A stretch of DNA of 64,000 nucleotides from Cycas panzhihuaensis (taxonomy: Eukaryota; Cycadophyta), in contig CM041465.1 of the NCBI GenBank assembly GCA_023213395.1, positions 213,845,741 to 213,909,740 of the forward strand, given 5' to 3'. The position numbers were made by a program, and so were the translations under genes. This document shows, in pieces, positions 52,019-61,622 of this stretch. The notes beneath the pieces are model-generated. The model was not told the origin of the DNA. It searched no databases and worked only from the letters and a program-made list of their open reading frames with translations. The first letter of the stretch is position 1, and each line of letters opens with the position of its first letter.

Positions 52019-52600
52019 TGTAGTGATCTAGTTCTACTTTTATAGCAATTTTCCTCAAAGATCCAAGTAATAATCCACAAAAAGAATAACTAGATGCTAT
52101 TCAACAAGAAAAATGAACAATGAACAGGAATTATAGAATCCACATAGATAAATAATAGTCTTTATTATCAAATAATACCAAAATAGAGCAAAAGTTCAAC
52201 AAAGTACCTGTCTTTCCTGAAGACGTGAGCTTCCCTCTTTGAGGTGAGGAACCCTCCAAACTGCAGCCCCAAATGGGCGAGCTAATTACAGCCCTAGAAC
52301 TAAAAATGCGTGACAAAAGAACCTCTGATGATGTTGAAATGAGGCTGCAAATCCTCCTTAAATAGGTAGCTAAATGAAAATAATAGAATTCGGCCAGACT
52401 GGGTAATATTCTTCTTAAAACTGCTTAAATAGAAGTCGGCTAGAACTTCTCCAAAAACTGGCAGGCTAACTTTAAATGGCCATAACTTTTAATTGAGATG
52501 TCAGAATTGACTTTCGTCTAAACTGTTGGAATCCTTGTTCAGAGGCCTTCAATTTGAATGGTCACATGTCATAGTTTTAACTAGCTTTTAGAATGTTACA
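52019..52600 (-). repeat. Element C 3' LTR
   Basis: 582 bp, TGTAGTGATC...GAATGTTACA on the plus strand, that is TGTAACATTC...CTACA on the element's strand. The minus-strand TATTTAAGG at about 52360 is a likely TATA box. Confidence 0.93.
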
Positions 52601-52617
52601 AATCCCTCCCCTTCAAA
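52601..52617 (-). other. Element C polypurine tract
   Basis: Minus strand GAAGGGGAGGGATT directly before the LTR start TGTAACA. Confidence 0.85.
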
Positions 52618-52639
52618 GCATGCTTTACCCTCAAAGCAT

Positions 52640-53180
52640 TGGTAAGGGCCCATTTTTCTACATCCATTCTTCAGATTCCCACGTTGCATCTTCAAGCTCC
52701 AATGTCTTCTATTTGATGAGATACTCTTTTATTATCCTAGATCATAAATTCTTGTCCCTGGTCTTCAATATCCCCTCAGGTTCTACTACCATCATTCCTT
52801 CTTCATCAAGTGTTGGTAAATTTGTTTATGGAGCTTCCTTTTCACCCAACTTTTTCTTCAAGCAAGATACGTGGAAGATATTATGGATTTTGCTTTCTGG
52901 TGGCAGTTTTAACTGATATGCCACTTCCCCTATGCGTTCCTCAATTTGATATGGTCCAAATAATCTTGGTGATAATTTATGTCGATTATCTTATTTCATC
53001 GACATCTGTTTATAGGGTTGGAGTCTTAAGAATACCCATTCTCCTATCTCAAAACTCCATTCAGATCTCTTTCTATCTGCTTGTTGCTTCATCCTATTTT
53101 TTGCCATCTCCAAATTATTCTTTAATATTTGAATTATTTCTTGCATATGTTGCAAGTTTTCTTGGACTGTCTGCACTTTA
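52640..53180 (-). pseudogene. Element C integrase C-terminus with chromodomain-like tail
   Basis: The frame 53176-52991 ends EIGEWVFLRLQPYKQ, the GPY/F-type module of chromovirus integrases. It continues [31 protein letters not shown]. About 52790-52690 then shows EPEGILKTR, IIKEYLIK, a TAG where the aromatic-cage Trp codon is expected, KTLELEDATWESEEW. This is the K-x-L-x-x-EDATWE form of a retroelement chromodomain, thought to guide integration to marked chromatin. Short frames are interrupted by stops, mostly at Trp or Gln positions. Confidence 0.75.
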
Positions 53181-53314
53181 GATGTATTTAGCCAATGTAA
53201 GAGTGATGGAGGTTCATACCCATATAGTGCTTAAAATGGTGACATTTTAGCCACTGCATGGTATGTGGTGTTATACCACCATTATACCAAATGGAGCCAT
53301 TGATGCCATTGTGT

Positions 53315-53791
53315 CTACTTATCTAATGTGAAGTTTCTTAAGTATCCCTCCACACATTTGTTAACTATTTCCGTCTGGCCATCTGTCTGCGGGTGGTATG
53401 CTGTGCTCATATGTAAGCTAGTGCCAACTGATTTGAACAACTCCTTCCAAAAGTAACTTGTAAATTTGGGATCTCTGTCACTGATTATAACCTTTAGAAA
53501 GCCAAATAGTCTGTGAATTTCTTTCATATATAATTCTGCTATTTGGCTTGCTTTTGCTCCTATCTGAGTTCCCTTGAAATGGGCGTATTTAGTTAATCTA
53601 TCTACCACTACAAAAATTACGTCTCTTCCTTCTGAACGCGGAAGACCTGTAATAAAATCCATAGAGATTTCTTTCCATTTTTGATGGGGAATAGGAAGGG
53701 GTTGTAGCAACCCAGGGGTCTTCACAGATTCAGTTTTATTCCTTTGACATGTATCACATTCTGATACAAATTGGAGGATGTTAGATTTCAA
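53315..53791 (-). pseudogene. Element C integrase zinc-finger end and catalytic core
   Basis: An open frame of 158 codons. CDTC (residues 12-15) is the Cys pair of the H2C2 finger. The core shows MDFITGLP (Asp 45), IISDRDPKF (Asp 105) and QTEIVN (Glu 141), so the D,D-35-E triad is intact. Integrases of this group insert the cDNA with 5-bp duplications. This part alone looks functional, but it is separated from the RNase H (ends 53898) and the C-terminus by broken frames. Confidence 0.9.
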
Positions 53792-53897
53792 CCCTTTCTA
53801 GTAAAATGAGCTTCGAAGCCTTCTATAAGTCTTATCCATCCCTGAATGTCATGAAACCAAAGTTGAGTGAGCTTCTTGAAGTAGTGCTTCTTTTAGT

Positions 53898-54635
53898 TTA
53901 CTTGTCTTTAGAACAAATATTTTTCCCTTCCTTACAATTAATTCTCCTTGTTAAAATCAGATTGCTTCCTTTTCCTTCTCTGATCTTTTGCCTTATTCCT
54001 TGTGATATCTTGTTGTCTTCATATTCCTTTGCCAACTCTGTTGCCCATTTTGGAGTTGCTATTGTCATTGAATTGGCTGAGGCTTCAATCTTTCCTTCCT
54101 CTGGTAGTCTAGATAGAGCATCTGCTATTACATTTTCTTTCCCTTTTTTGTATTCAATGGTGAAGTCAAAAGTCTGCAACTTACTGACCCATTTTTGTTG
54201 CTCATCAGATAATGCCTTTTGATTTAGAAAGTACTTCAGGCTGTTAAGATCAGTTCTAACCATAAATTTACTCCCTAGTAAATACTGCCTCCATTGGTGT
54301 ATTGCATGCATAATGGCCAGCATCTCTTTATCATATATCAATTTTGTTTTTTTCCTATTATTCAGCTTCTAGCTTTCATAAGCTATTGGCCTTCCTCCCT
54401 GTAATAGAATTACTCCTATTCCAAAACCTGAAGCATCACATTCCAATGTGAATGGTTGAGTAAAATTCAGTACGGCCAATACTGGAGCTGTGATCATTGC
54501 TTGTTTTAATTCTTGAAATACTCCTTCTACTCCTAAATTCCATTTAAACGCATCCTTTTTGGTTAGGTCTGTTAGTGGTGATGCTATGTGTGCATACCCT
54601 TTTATGAACTTTCTCAAAAATCCTGTTGCACCCAA
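53898..54635 (-). pseudogene. Element C RNase H remnant
   Basis: Two frames. The first, 54635-54369, holds FLRKFIKGYAHIASPL, the CDASGFGIG motif with the first catalytic Asp, and GRPIAYES. After stops near 54370-54345 the second (54341-53898) reads YDKEMLAIMHAIHQWRQYLL, RTDLNSLKYFLNQ, ADALSRLPEE, with the Glu and the later Asp residues. The order and motifs are typical of the gypsy RNase H, followed by the tether to integrase. Confidence 0.88.
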
Positions 54636-54647
54636 AAAACTTCTTAC

Positions 54648-55250
54648 TCATGTGCCATTGTTCGGAGTTGGCCAGTTTACAGTTACTTGGATCTTTTTTG
54701 GATCAAATTTGATTCCTTCACCTATGATAATATGGCCCAGATACTCCAATTCCTTTTTTGTGAAAGAACACTTTTTCTTATTTGTAAACAATTGCGCATT
54801 CTCAAGTATGAGCAGAACTTCCTTTATATGTTCCATATGTTCTTCCCATGTTTTGCTATAGATTAGGATATCATTAAAGAAAACCAGCACAAATTTTCTC
54901 AAAACATGTTTTAGTATTGAATTCATTGTGCTTTGGAAAGTAGCTGGAGTATTTGTTAAGCCAAAAGGCATAACCTTGAATTCAAACAACCCTTCATACA
55001 TTCTGAATGCAGTTTTGTAGACATCTTCTTCTTTGACCCTTATTTGGTAGTATCCTGAGCGCAAATCTATCTTTGAAAAGTATCGAGCTCCATGTAATTC
55101 ATCAAACAAATCTTCAATCCTTGGGATAGGATATCGATTCTTTATAGTCAATTTATTCAGGCCACGATAATCCACACACATTCTGTAAGATCCATCCTTC
55201 TTTAGATTGACTACCATGGGAGAGGCGAATGGACTCATGCTTTTCACCAC
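54648..55250 (-). pseudogene. Element C reverse transcriptase remnant
   Basis: 200 open codons: VVNLKKDGSYRMCVDYRGLN, IDLRSGYYQI with the first catalytic Asp (residue 62), VMPFGLTNTPATFQ, and the YxDD box as FFND (residues 124-127). Its first Asp is Asn, AAT on the minus strand at about 54875-54873. The connection part ends at 54648. Upstream about 55400-55250 is the linker with a stop. A live enzyme would make the element's cDNA. This copy should be inactive because of the D-to-N change. Confidence 0.92.
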
Positions 55251-55403
55251 TACACCTTAGAGTAACAGTTCTTGTGTGATTTTTTCAATTTCTTTCTTGA
55301 GATGATAAGGATGCCTATATGGAGGAATGTTGATTGGTATTACTCTAGGGATAAGGTCTATTGCGTGCTCTAATTCCCTTTTCGATGGCAGTCCTTGGGG
55401 TTC

Positions 55404-56210
55404 TTAAAAAGCTCTTTGATGTTTTTTTAAGATTTCCTGAATCTTTGAGGGAATGTCTTCTATTTCTACTTTGTAACATGACATTATGTACACTTGTGGA
55501 TTCTTCTTTAAAACTTTTTCCATCCTATGAGATGAGACAAGCTGGATTGGGTGTGTGGCTGGGGCTTGTAGTCGATATTTGTGTCCTTTTTGTCGGAAAC
55601 ACATAAATCTTGTCATATAGTTGGTAACGATGTTTCCCAACATTTGTAGCCATTGAATCCCCAAAACTACATCCACTCCATCTATAGGCATGGCAAACAT
55701 ACAAGTTGTGACCTTGTAATCATTAATCTGGAGAGTTGTATCTTTGCAGTATCCTCCACATGGCGTTGTTCTCCCATTTGCTATTGACACTTGGAAGGTG
55801 TTGAGGGGTTTCACTTGTAACCCCAATTTTTCTACTGATGCCTTGTTTATAAAATTATGTGTACTCCCACTATTAACTAAAATTGATACTGGTGTTCCCT
55901 TGATTTGTCCTTGGAATCTTAGGGTCTGTGGGGATACCTGTTGCCTTGTAATGGCCTGCAATGGGATTTGGACATTCCCTATATCCACTTCCAGAAGTTC
56001 ATCTTCCTCCCTCTCTATGCTCTGGTCTTGTTCTACTTCTTCCTCTACTTCTTCTGGTATTTTTGCATCCTCATTATTGATCATGAAAACCTTTTTTACT
56101 GGGCACTGGTGTTCCTTATTCCATTTTCCTCCACACTTGAAGCACGTCCCTTTTCTTATATGCTCCTCTTTGGTTGTTCCTGAGCTTTCTCCTGTATTTC
56201 TTATAGCCAA
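55404..56210 (-). pseudogene. Element C gag end (zinc knuckle) and protease
   Basis: 268 open codons. CFKCGGKWNKEHQC at residues 23-36 (about 56144-56103) is the Gag zinc knuckle. An acidic linker follows (EEVEEEVEQDQSIEREEDEL). The protease active site reads SILVNSGSTHNFI (about 55887-55850): the catalytic Asp of D-S-G is Asn (AAT, plus-strand 55872-55874). The second motif is GVDVVLGIQWL. The C-terminal part leads to RT. The enzyme would cut the polyprotein; the D-to-N change should abolish that. Confidence 0.9.
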
Positions 56211-57059
56211 CGAAGGATCTACCTTTAATCCTAATTTTGCCCAATTAGGATTCTGGGTCTGATATAGTGGTGGCTCATATCTCCTTGTATATGTTGGTCT
56301 ACTATCTCTAAGTTCTACCTCTACATTTCTTGCTATCCAAATTACTACTTAGAGTTGAGGTGGATCTGCTACTTTAACTCTAAATTTGATCTGATTTTTC
56401 AATCCACTAATATAAGTCTCCAGTAAACATTCCTGCAGTATTTTTTCTGAGACCATACATTGTAGTGTTTGAAACTGTTCTATATATTCTTGGACCATTC
56501 CTTGTTGATGTAATCGTGTTAACTGAGCAAAGTAATCTGTATTCCAAGAATCATCATATTGCTCTATTAGTCCTCCTCTTAGATTCTCCCAAGTCTGTTA
56601 TATTGGTAAATTAATCTTTTGCCACCAATAGTACCACCTTAATGCCCTTCCGTTTAAGTGTAAGGATGCTATTTCCATCTTTTCCTTACTTGTTGAGTTA
56701 TAGACCCTAAAATAGTTCTCCATTTGTAAGATCCAATTTGTGATATTCTTGGATACTTCAGGATCAAATTTTTCCAAGGATAATCTTGCTCCTTTCCATC
56801 CATTATCCATGTTGGAAGTTCTCCTTTCATAAATTCATCCATCAAACCTATTCCTCTCATTTTCTTGATCGTTCCAAGTATCTATTTGTTCTATTCTTGA
56901 TGCATTGCTATTATCCATTTCTCCACTTGACACATTCTGTGTTGCTTGATATGCTTTTGCTAGTAACTCCTGAATTAAGGTTGTTAAAGTCTTTATACTC
57001 TGGTTTAATTCTGATGCACCTTCAATTTTTTCTTCTGAGGTTCTAGAGTGGGCTGCCAT
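56211..57059 (-). pseudogene. Element C gag, N-terminal part
   Basis: The start chosen is ATG at 57059 (MAAHSRTSEEKIEGASEL), corresponding to the gag start of element B (45319); an earlier in-frame Met lies at 57092. The capsid part in 56810-56598 reads RLSLEKFDPEVSKNITNW, MENYFRVYN and LHLNGRALRWYYWW, the conserved E-x-Y-F and A-x-x-W-W features of gypsy Gag. Frameshifts lie near 56830 and 56590. Confidence 0.8.
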
Positions 57060-57410
57060 CTTCCTAGGAATGAGGTTTTTCCCTGATCTCAATTCCGTTT
57101 CTATTTATTTTGGCGGGGGGGGGGGGGGTATTTTTTTTTTTGACCTTTTTTATGCATTTCCCTTAAAAAACAAAGCTCTGATAGCACTTATAACAAACCG
57201 TTACACCAAAACTCCGAGGTGTTAGTGAAGATCACCCATGTGTGTAATATTACCTCCCCCACAAGGCATCGACATCTTGGTGACCCACTCTTGGTGACCC
57301 ATTATCGATAATTTCGCGTCTCATCAGGCCCCAGGCAAACACTGCTATGCCATTGTTCTACCAAGGTCATCCCTTCCAAGGTCGTCCCCTCCGAGAATTG
57401 AACCTATCAC
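57060..57410 (-). other. Element C leader, with G14 run and short tandem repeats
   Basis: Untranslated region between LTR and gag. It contains a G14 run (57115-57128) followed by a T-run, two copies of CTTGGTGACCCA near 57275-57303, and two copies of CCAAGGTC-x-TCCC near 57360-57390. Confidence 0.6.
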
Positions 57411-57428
57411 CTTGGCTCTTATACCACT
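57411..57428 (-). other. Element C primer-binding site
   Basis: Minus strand TGGTATAAGAGCC beginning at 57427, one base after the LTR. It matches the initiator-Met tRNA site except for one base. Confidence 0.85.
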
Positions 57429-57986
57429 TGTAGTGATCTAGTTCTACTTTTATAGCAATTTTCCTAAAAAATACAAGTAATAATCCATAAAAATAATAAC
57501 TAGATACTATTCAACAAGAAAAATGAACAATGAACAAGAATTACAGAATCCACAGAGATAAATAATAGTCTTTATTGTTAAATAATACCAAAATAGAGCA
57601 AAAGTTCAACAAAGTACCTGTCTTTCCTGAAGATGTGAGCTTCCCTTTTCAAGGCGAGGAACCCTCCAAACTGCAGCCCCAAATGGGTAAGCTAATTGTA
57701 GCCCTAGAACCGAAAATGCATGACAAAAGAACCTCCAACGATGTTGAAATGAGGCTGCAAATCCTCCTTAAATAGGTGGCCAAACGAAAGTAATAGAAAT
57801 CGGCCAGACTGGGTAATATTCTTCTTAAAACTGCTCAAATAGAAGTCGGTAGAACTTCTCTAAAAACTGGCAGGCTAACTTTAAATGGCCATAACGTTTG
57901 ATTGAGATGTCGGAATTGACTTTCATCTAAACCGTTGGAATCCTTGTTCAGAGGCCTTCAATTTGAATGGTTACATGGCATAGTTT
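57429..57986 (-). repeat. Element C 5' LTR, terminal ~22 bp missing
   Basis: Matches the left LTR from TGTAGTGATC through CATAGTTTTA. The remaining ACTAGCTTTTAGAATGTTAC and final A of the left LTR are absent, replaced by (TATG)n and (TA)n sequence. Confidence 0.93.
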
Positions 57987-58858
<872 letters not shown>

Positions 58859-59628
58859 GAAAATATCCTCGTTTCTAAAAGTGCCTTGGTCAATTTAGGA
58901 GGGATAAGCAAATAACAATCCCCATTCTTATTTCTTGATATGCTTTATCCTTAAAACATCAATATAAGTATATGATGTTTCTACCATGATCCACCTTCCA
59001 CTTAAAGTTATGCATATCTTTAGGAGTTGGCCCTACTTATTTAACTTGGTTATATATTGGCCGTCCATAGTTAGAATGGAGTAACACTTCTCACCTTCTT
59101 TCAATGCTACACCCTCAAAGATTTTTTAAGTTTAACCTTCCATGAATATCATGGATTATCTCTTAAGATTAGGTATTGCTTACAACCTTTTTTTTTTAAG
59201 GCTTTTAAGGATTTAAATAATAAAGTACTTGATGGTGCTTATTTTACTAATTATGATTCCCCTTGTAGTTTTGTTTCCTTTTCATATCTTGTTAGTGGAA
59301 TGTGCTTATATCTTGATATATATTTCTCTAATGGAGAAGCGTTTATTGTGGAAAGTCTGATATCCTTCTTCTTTAAGTTTTACCTTTAGACTTTATTGGG
59401 CTTCTTTTGTATTAAAATAGTAAACCTAGCATTTGGTAGGTCTTGGGACCTACGTGTTGTAGGTTCACCTTGCTTGAGATCTTATCTCTTACTTTGATAT
59501 CATATTCATAGTGAATAACTCTTAAATAAGGAAACTTTCTTAGGGATATGGGAATGAGGTATATATGAATGAGAGATAGAGAATAAGGAATATAATTAAG
59601 GTCTCATATGAGTGTGGAGTTTAGATGG

Positions 59629-59630
<2 letters not shown>
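58859..59630. other. No recognised gene
   Basis: AT-rich. On the minus strand ATGATATCAAAG (59503-59492) faintly resembles a tRNA primer-binding site and could mark another LTR edge, but nothing else confirms it. Confidence 0.35.
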
Positions 59631-59671
<41 letters not shown>

Positions 59672-59720
59672 TATATATATATATACAGATATATATATAT
59701 ATATATATATATATAGATAC

Positions 59721-59778
<58 letters not shown>

Positions 59779-59798
59779 ATATATATATATATATATAT

Positions 59799-59866
<68 letters not shown>
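59631..59866. repeat. (TA)n/(CA)n microsatellite
   Basis: (TA)n with CAGATA and GATACA variants to ~59800, then (CATA)3 and (CA)21-like sequence to ~59854 and (TA)5. Confidence 0.97.
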
Positions 59867-60893
59867 GTTTGTATAGATTGTAAATAAGAATAGGGTTGAT
59901 GGGATGATATGAATCCTATATGTACAAGATGTATTGAAGGGGACACAAGAGAAGGGTATCTTAATAGCAAAGATTTAACATGAAGGCTTATATAAAGAAT
60001 ATTAGATGATACATGAAAATGTAAATTAGGTGGAAATTTAGAGGTAAGAAGCATGGGGAATTAATAAGAAAATAAGTAAGAGGTTATGTACAGAGCAAAC
60101 TTAACTATTGTATGTTACAAAAGGAGGAGGATGTGATAAAAGGCAAGGTAGCTTATGGAGGAGATTAAGGGATAACTAATGTAAAGGGTTAGTAGAAAAA
60201 GTATAATGAATGAAGCATAGGGGTATAATAGGTACTTTGTATAGATAGAAAAGGGAAACATTAAGGATGAAGTATAAACATGGGTAATAAGTGGTAAGGA
60301 TGATGTGGCTATAATTAAGATTAGGGGATAATGTATTTATAGGGTTAATGGGGGGAGGATAGGGAATGAGGGATACAAGGTATGCTTGAGGTTTTATATG
60401 GGTGAATAATTTATATGAGTATATTAGAAAGAAATATATGAGAGGTAAGAAAGATGAAAGGTAAAGATAGGGTAAATTAAGAACAAAGATATGGAATGAT
60501 ATATGTGGAGAGTTAATAGTAAGACAAAAGGCAATGAAAATATGACTTATGAGACATATTAGAAGACTAAAATAAAGGAAAAGAAGAAAATAGAGAATGA
60601 TAAAAGTAATATACATTTGCTAAAATAAAGGATGAAGGTTGTTGGGGCTTAATGAGATGACAAGGAATTTCATGATAATGAGAAGAATGTATATTAACTA
60701 CTAATTTTTGGTAAGTAGGGAATATAAGATTCTCTAGAGGCATATAAAGTGGAAATTTAGGAGGAATTATACAGCCAGCAAATGAAATGGAAGAACATAT
60801 AATAGGATCTAAATTCACAATAGTGATCTTATTTAAGTATGTATTTTGCCTTGATTTTGAAGTCAATTCATCTTAGTATCTCTTTTAGATGAT
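59867..60893. other. No recognised gene; purine-rich stretch
   Basis: The plus strand is A/G-rich (60110-60640). The minus-strand frames 60616-60176 and 60866-60567 are Ile/Leu/Phe/Tyr/Ser-rich products of that bias, without motifs. It may be part of an LTR whose 3' end is at 61609. Confidence 0.4.
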
Positions 60894-61080
60894 GGATTCT
60901 CTCTCACTTAGCTCATACGTTTTAATTAACTTTTCTTTAAATTATTTACAAGAAGACTCTTCCCTAGTTCATGTATTTCAATTAGTTCTTCTTCAAATTA
61001 CTCATAATTAGACTCTCCTTCACTTGATTTATATATTTAAACTACTACTTTTTTAATGTGCTTATAAGTAGACTCTTACT
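60894..61080. repeat. Tandem repeat, ~57-61-bp unit, three copies plus a partial
   Basis: Units begin GATTCTCTCTCACTTAG (60894), GACTCTTCCCTAGTTC (~60955), GACTCTCCTTCACTTG (~61012) and GACTCTTACTT (~61070). Each runs into a T/A-rich middle and a YATAAGTA-like end. Copies are diverged. Confidence 0.65.
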
Positions 61081-61240
61081 TATGTTAAAATATAATGTTT
61101 AATGTGGCTTTATTGTATACATATACTTCCCATTATTCACTTACATTGAGATATGTGAGATGCATATATATCCATATTATCTTTTTATTGGATGATGTAA
61201 AGAGTTTTTATGTTTGATAGACTACTCATGAGGTGATCTC

Positions 61241-61290
61241 AATATATATATATATCTATATCTACACACACACACATACACACACACACT
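61241..61290. repeat. Short (TA)n-(CA)n microsatellite
   Basis: (AT)n, two TCTATA variants, then (CA)n to about 61290. Confidence 0.9.
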
Positions 61291-61609
61291 CACCACTTGT
61301 GAATTTGAGAAAGGATAAATGAAAGATAGAGGAGAAAGATGTAAACCTTATGATTATAAGCAAAGTTCTAACTCTACCTTCTTTGGTGTTTTTTCTCATA
61401 ATCAGTTTTCCACGTATATATCTTGGTGTCTATTTTATAGTGATGATTATGCTTGCTTTATTTTACATTCATATTGATTAATTTACTATGTGTACATACT
61501 CATGAGTTCATTATTATCACATCTTTCATATTATAGAATTGGAGCTAATCTCAATATTCCACACATATTTTATCATGGCATGAGACCAAATTTGGTACTT
61601 ATTTTAGCA

Positions 61610-61622
61610 TGGTATCAAAGCC
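61610..61622 (+). other. Primer-binding site and LTR edge of a further LTR element (plus strand)
   Basis: TGGTATCAAAGCC directly after ...TTTTAGCA, so a 5' LTR appears to end at 61609 with CA. This matches the initiator-Met tRNA site form (TGGTATCA-x-AGC). The element would extend right, past the window end. Its LTR start is not located; the tandem repeat at 60894 and the microsatellite at 61241 may lie inside it. Confidence 0.6.

Larger units (their letters stand above)
52019..57986 (-). mobile_element. Element C: chromovirus-type Ty3/gypsy retrotransposon, nearly complete
   Basis: Two direct LTRs (52019-52600 and 57429-57986) differ at about 41 of 558 positions by eye (~7%). Read on the minus strand: right LTR, primer-binding site, leader, gag with zinc knuckle, protease, RT, RNase H, integrase, GPY/F, chromodomain-like tail, purine tract, left LTR. 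The element is bounded on both sides by (TA)n arrays, and the last ~22 bp of the right LTR are replaced by one of them. It is the youngest and best preserved element in the window, but it has frameshifts, stops and mutated active sites. Confidence 0.95.

Noticed and set aside
53806-54222. 138-codon plus-strand frame
   Set aside because: Shadow of the element C RNase H frame on the other strand.
55744-56262. 172-codon plus-strand frame
   Set aside because: Shadow of the gag/protease frame of element C.
52019-57986. Possible endogenous pararetrovirus (caulimovirid)
   Set aside because: LTRs, a primer-binding site next to an LTR, an integrase with D,D-35-E and a chromodomain-like tail identify a Ty3/gypsy element; no movement-protein motif is seen.
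59596-60054. 152-codon minus-strand frame
   Set aside because: Mostly (TA)n/(CA)n translation with a random N-terminal extension.
60176-60616. 146-codon hydrophobic minus-strand frame that looks like a membrane protein
   Set aside because: The hydrophobicity follows from the purine-rich plus strand; no homologous motif, no start context and no neighbouring gene.
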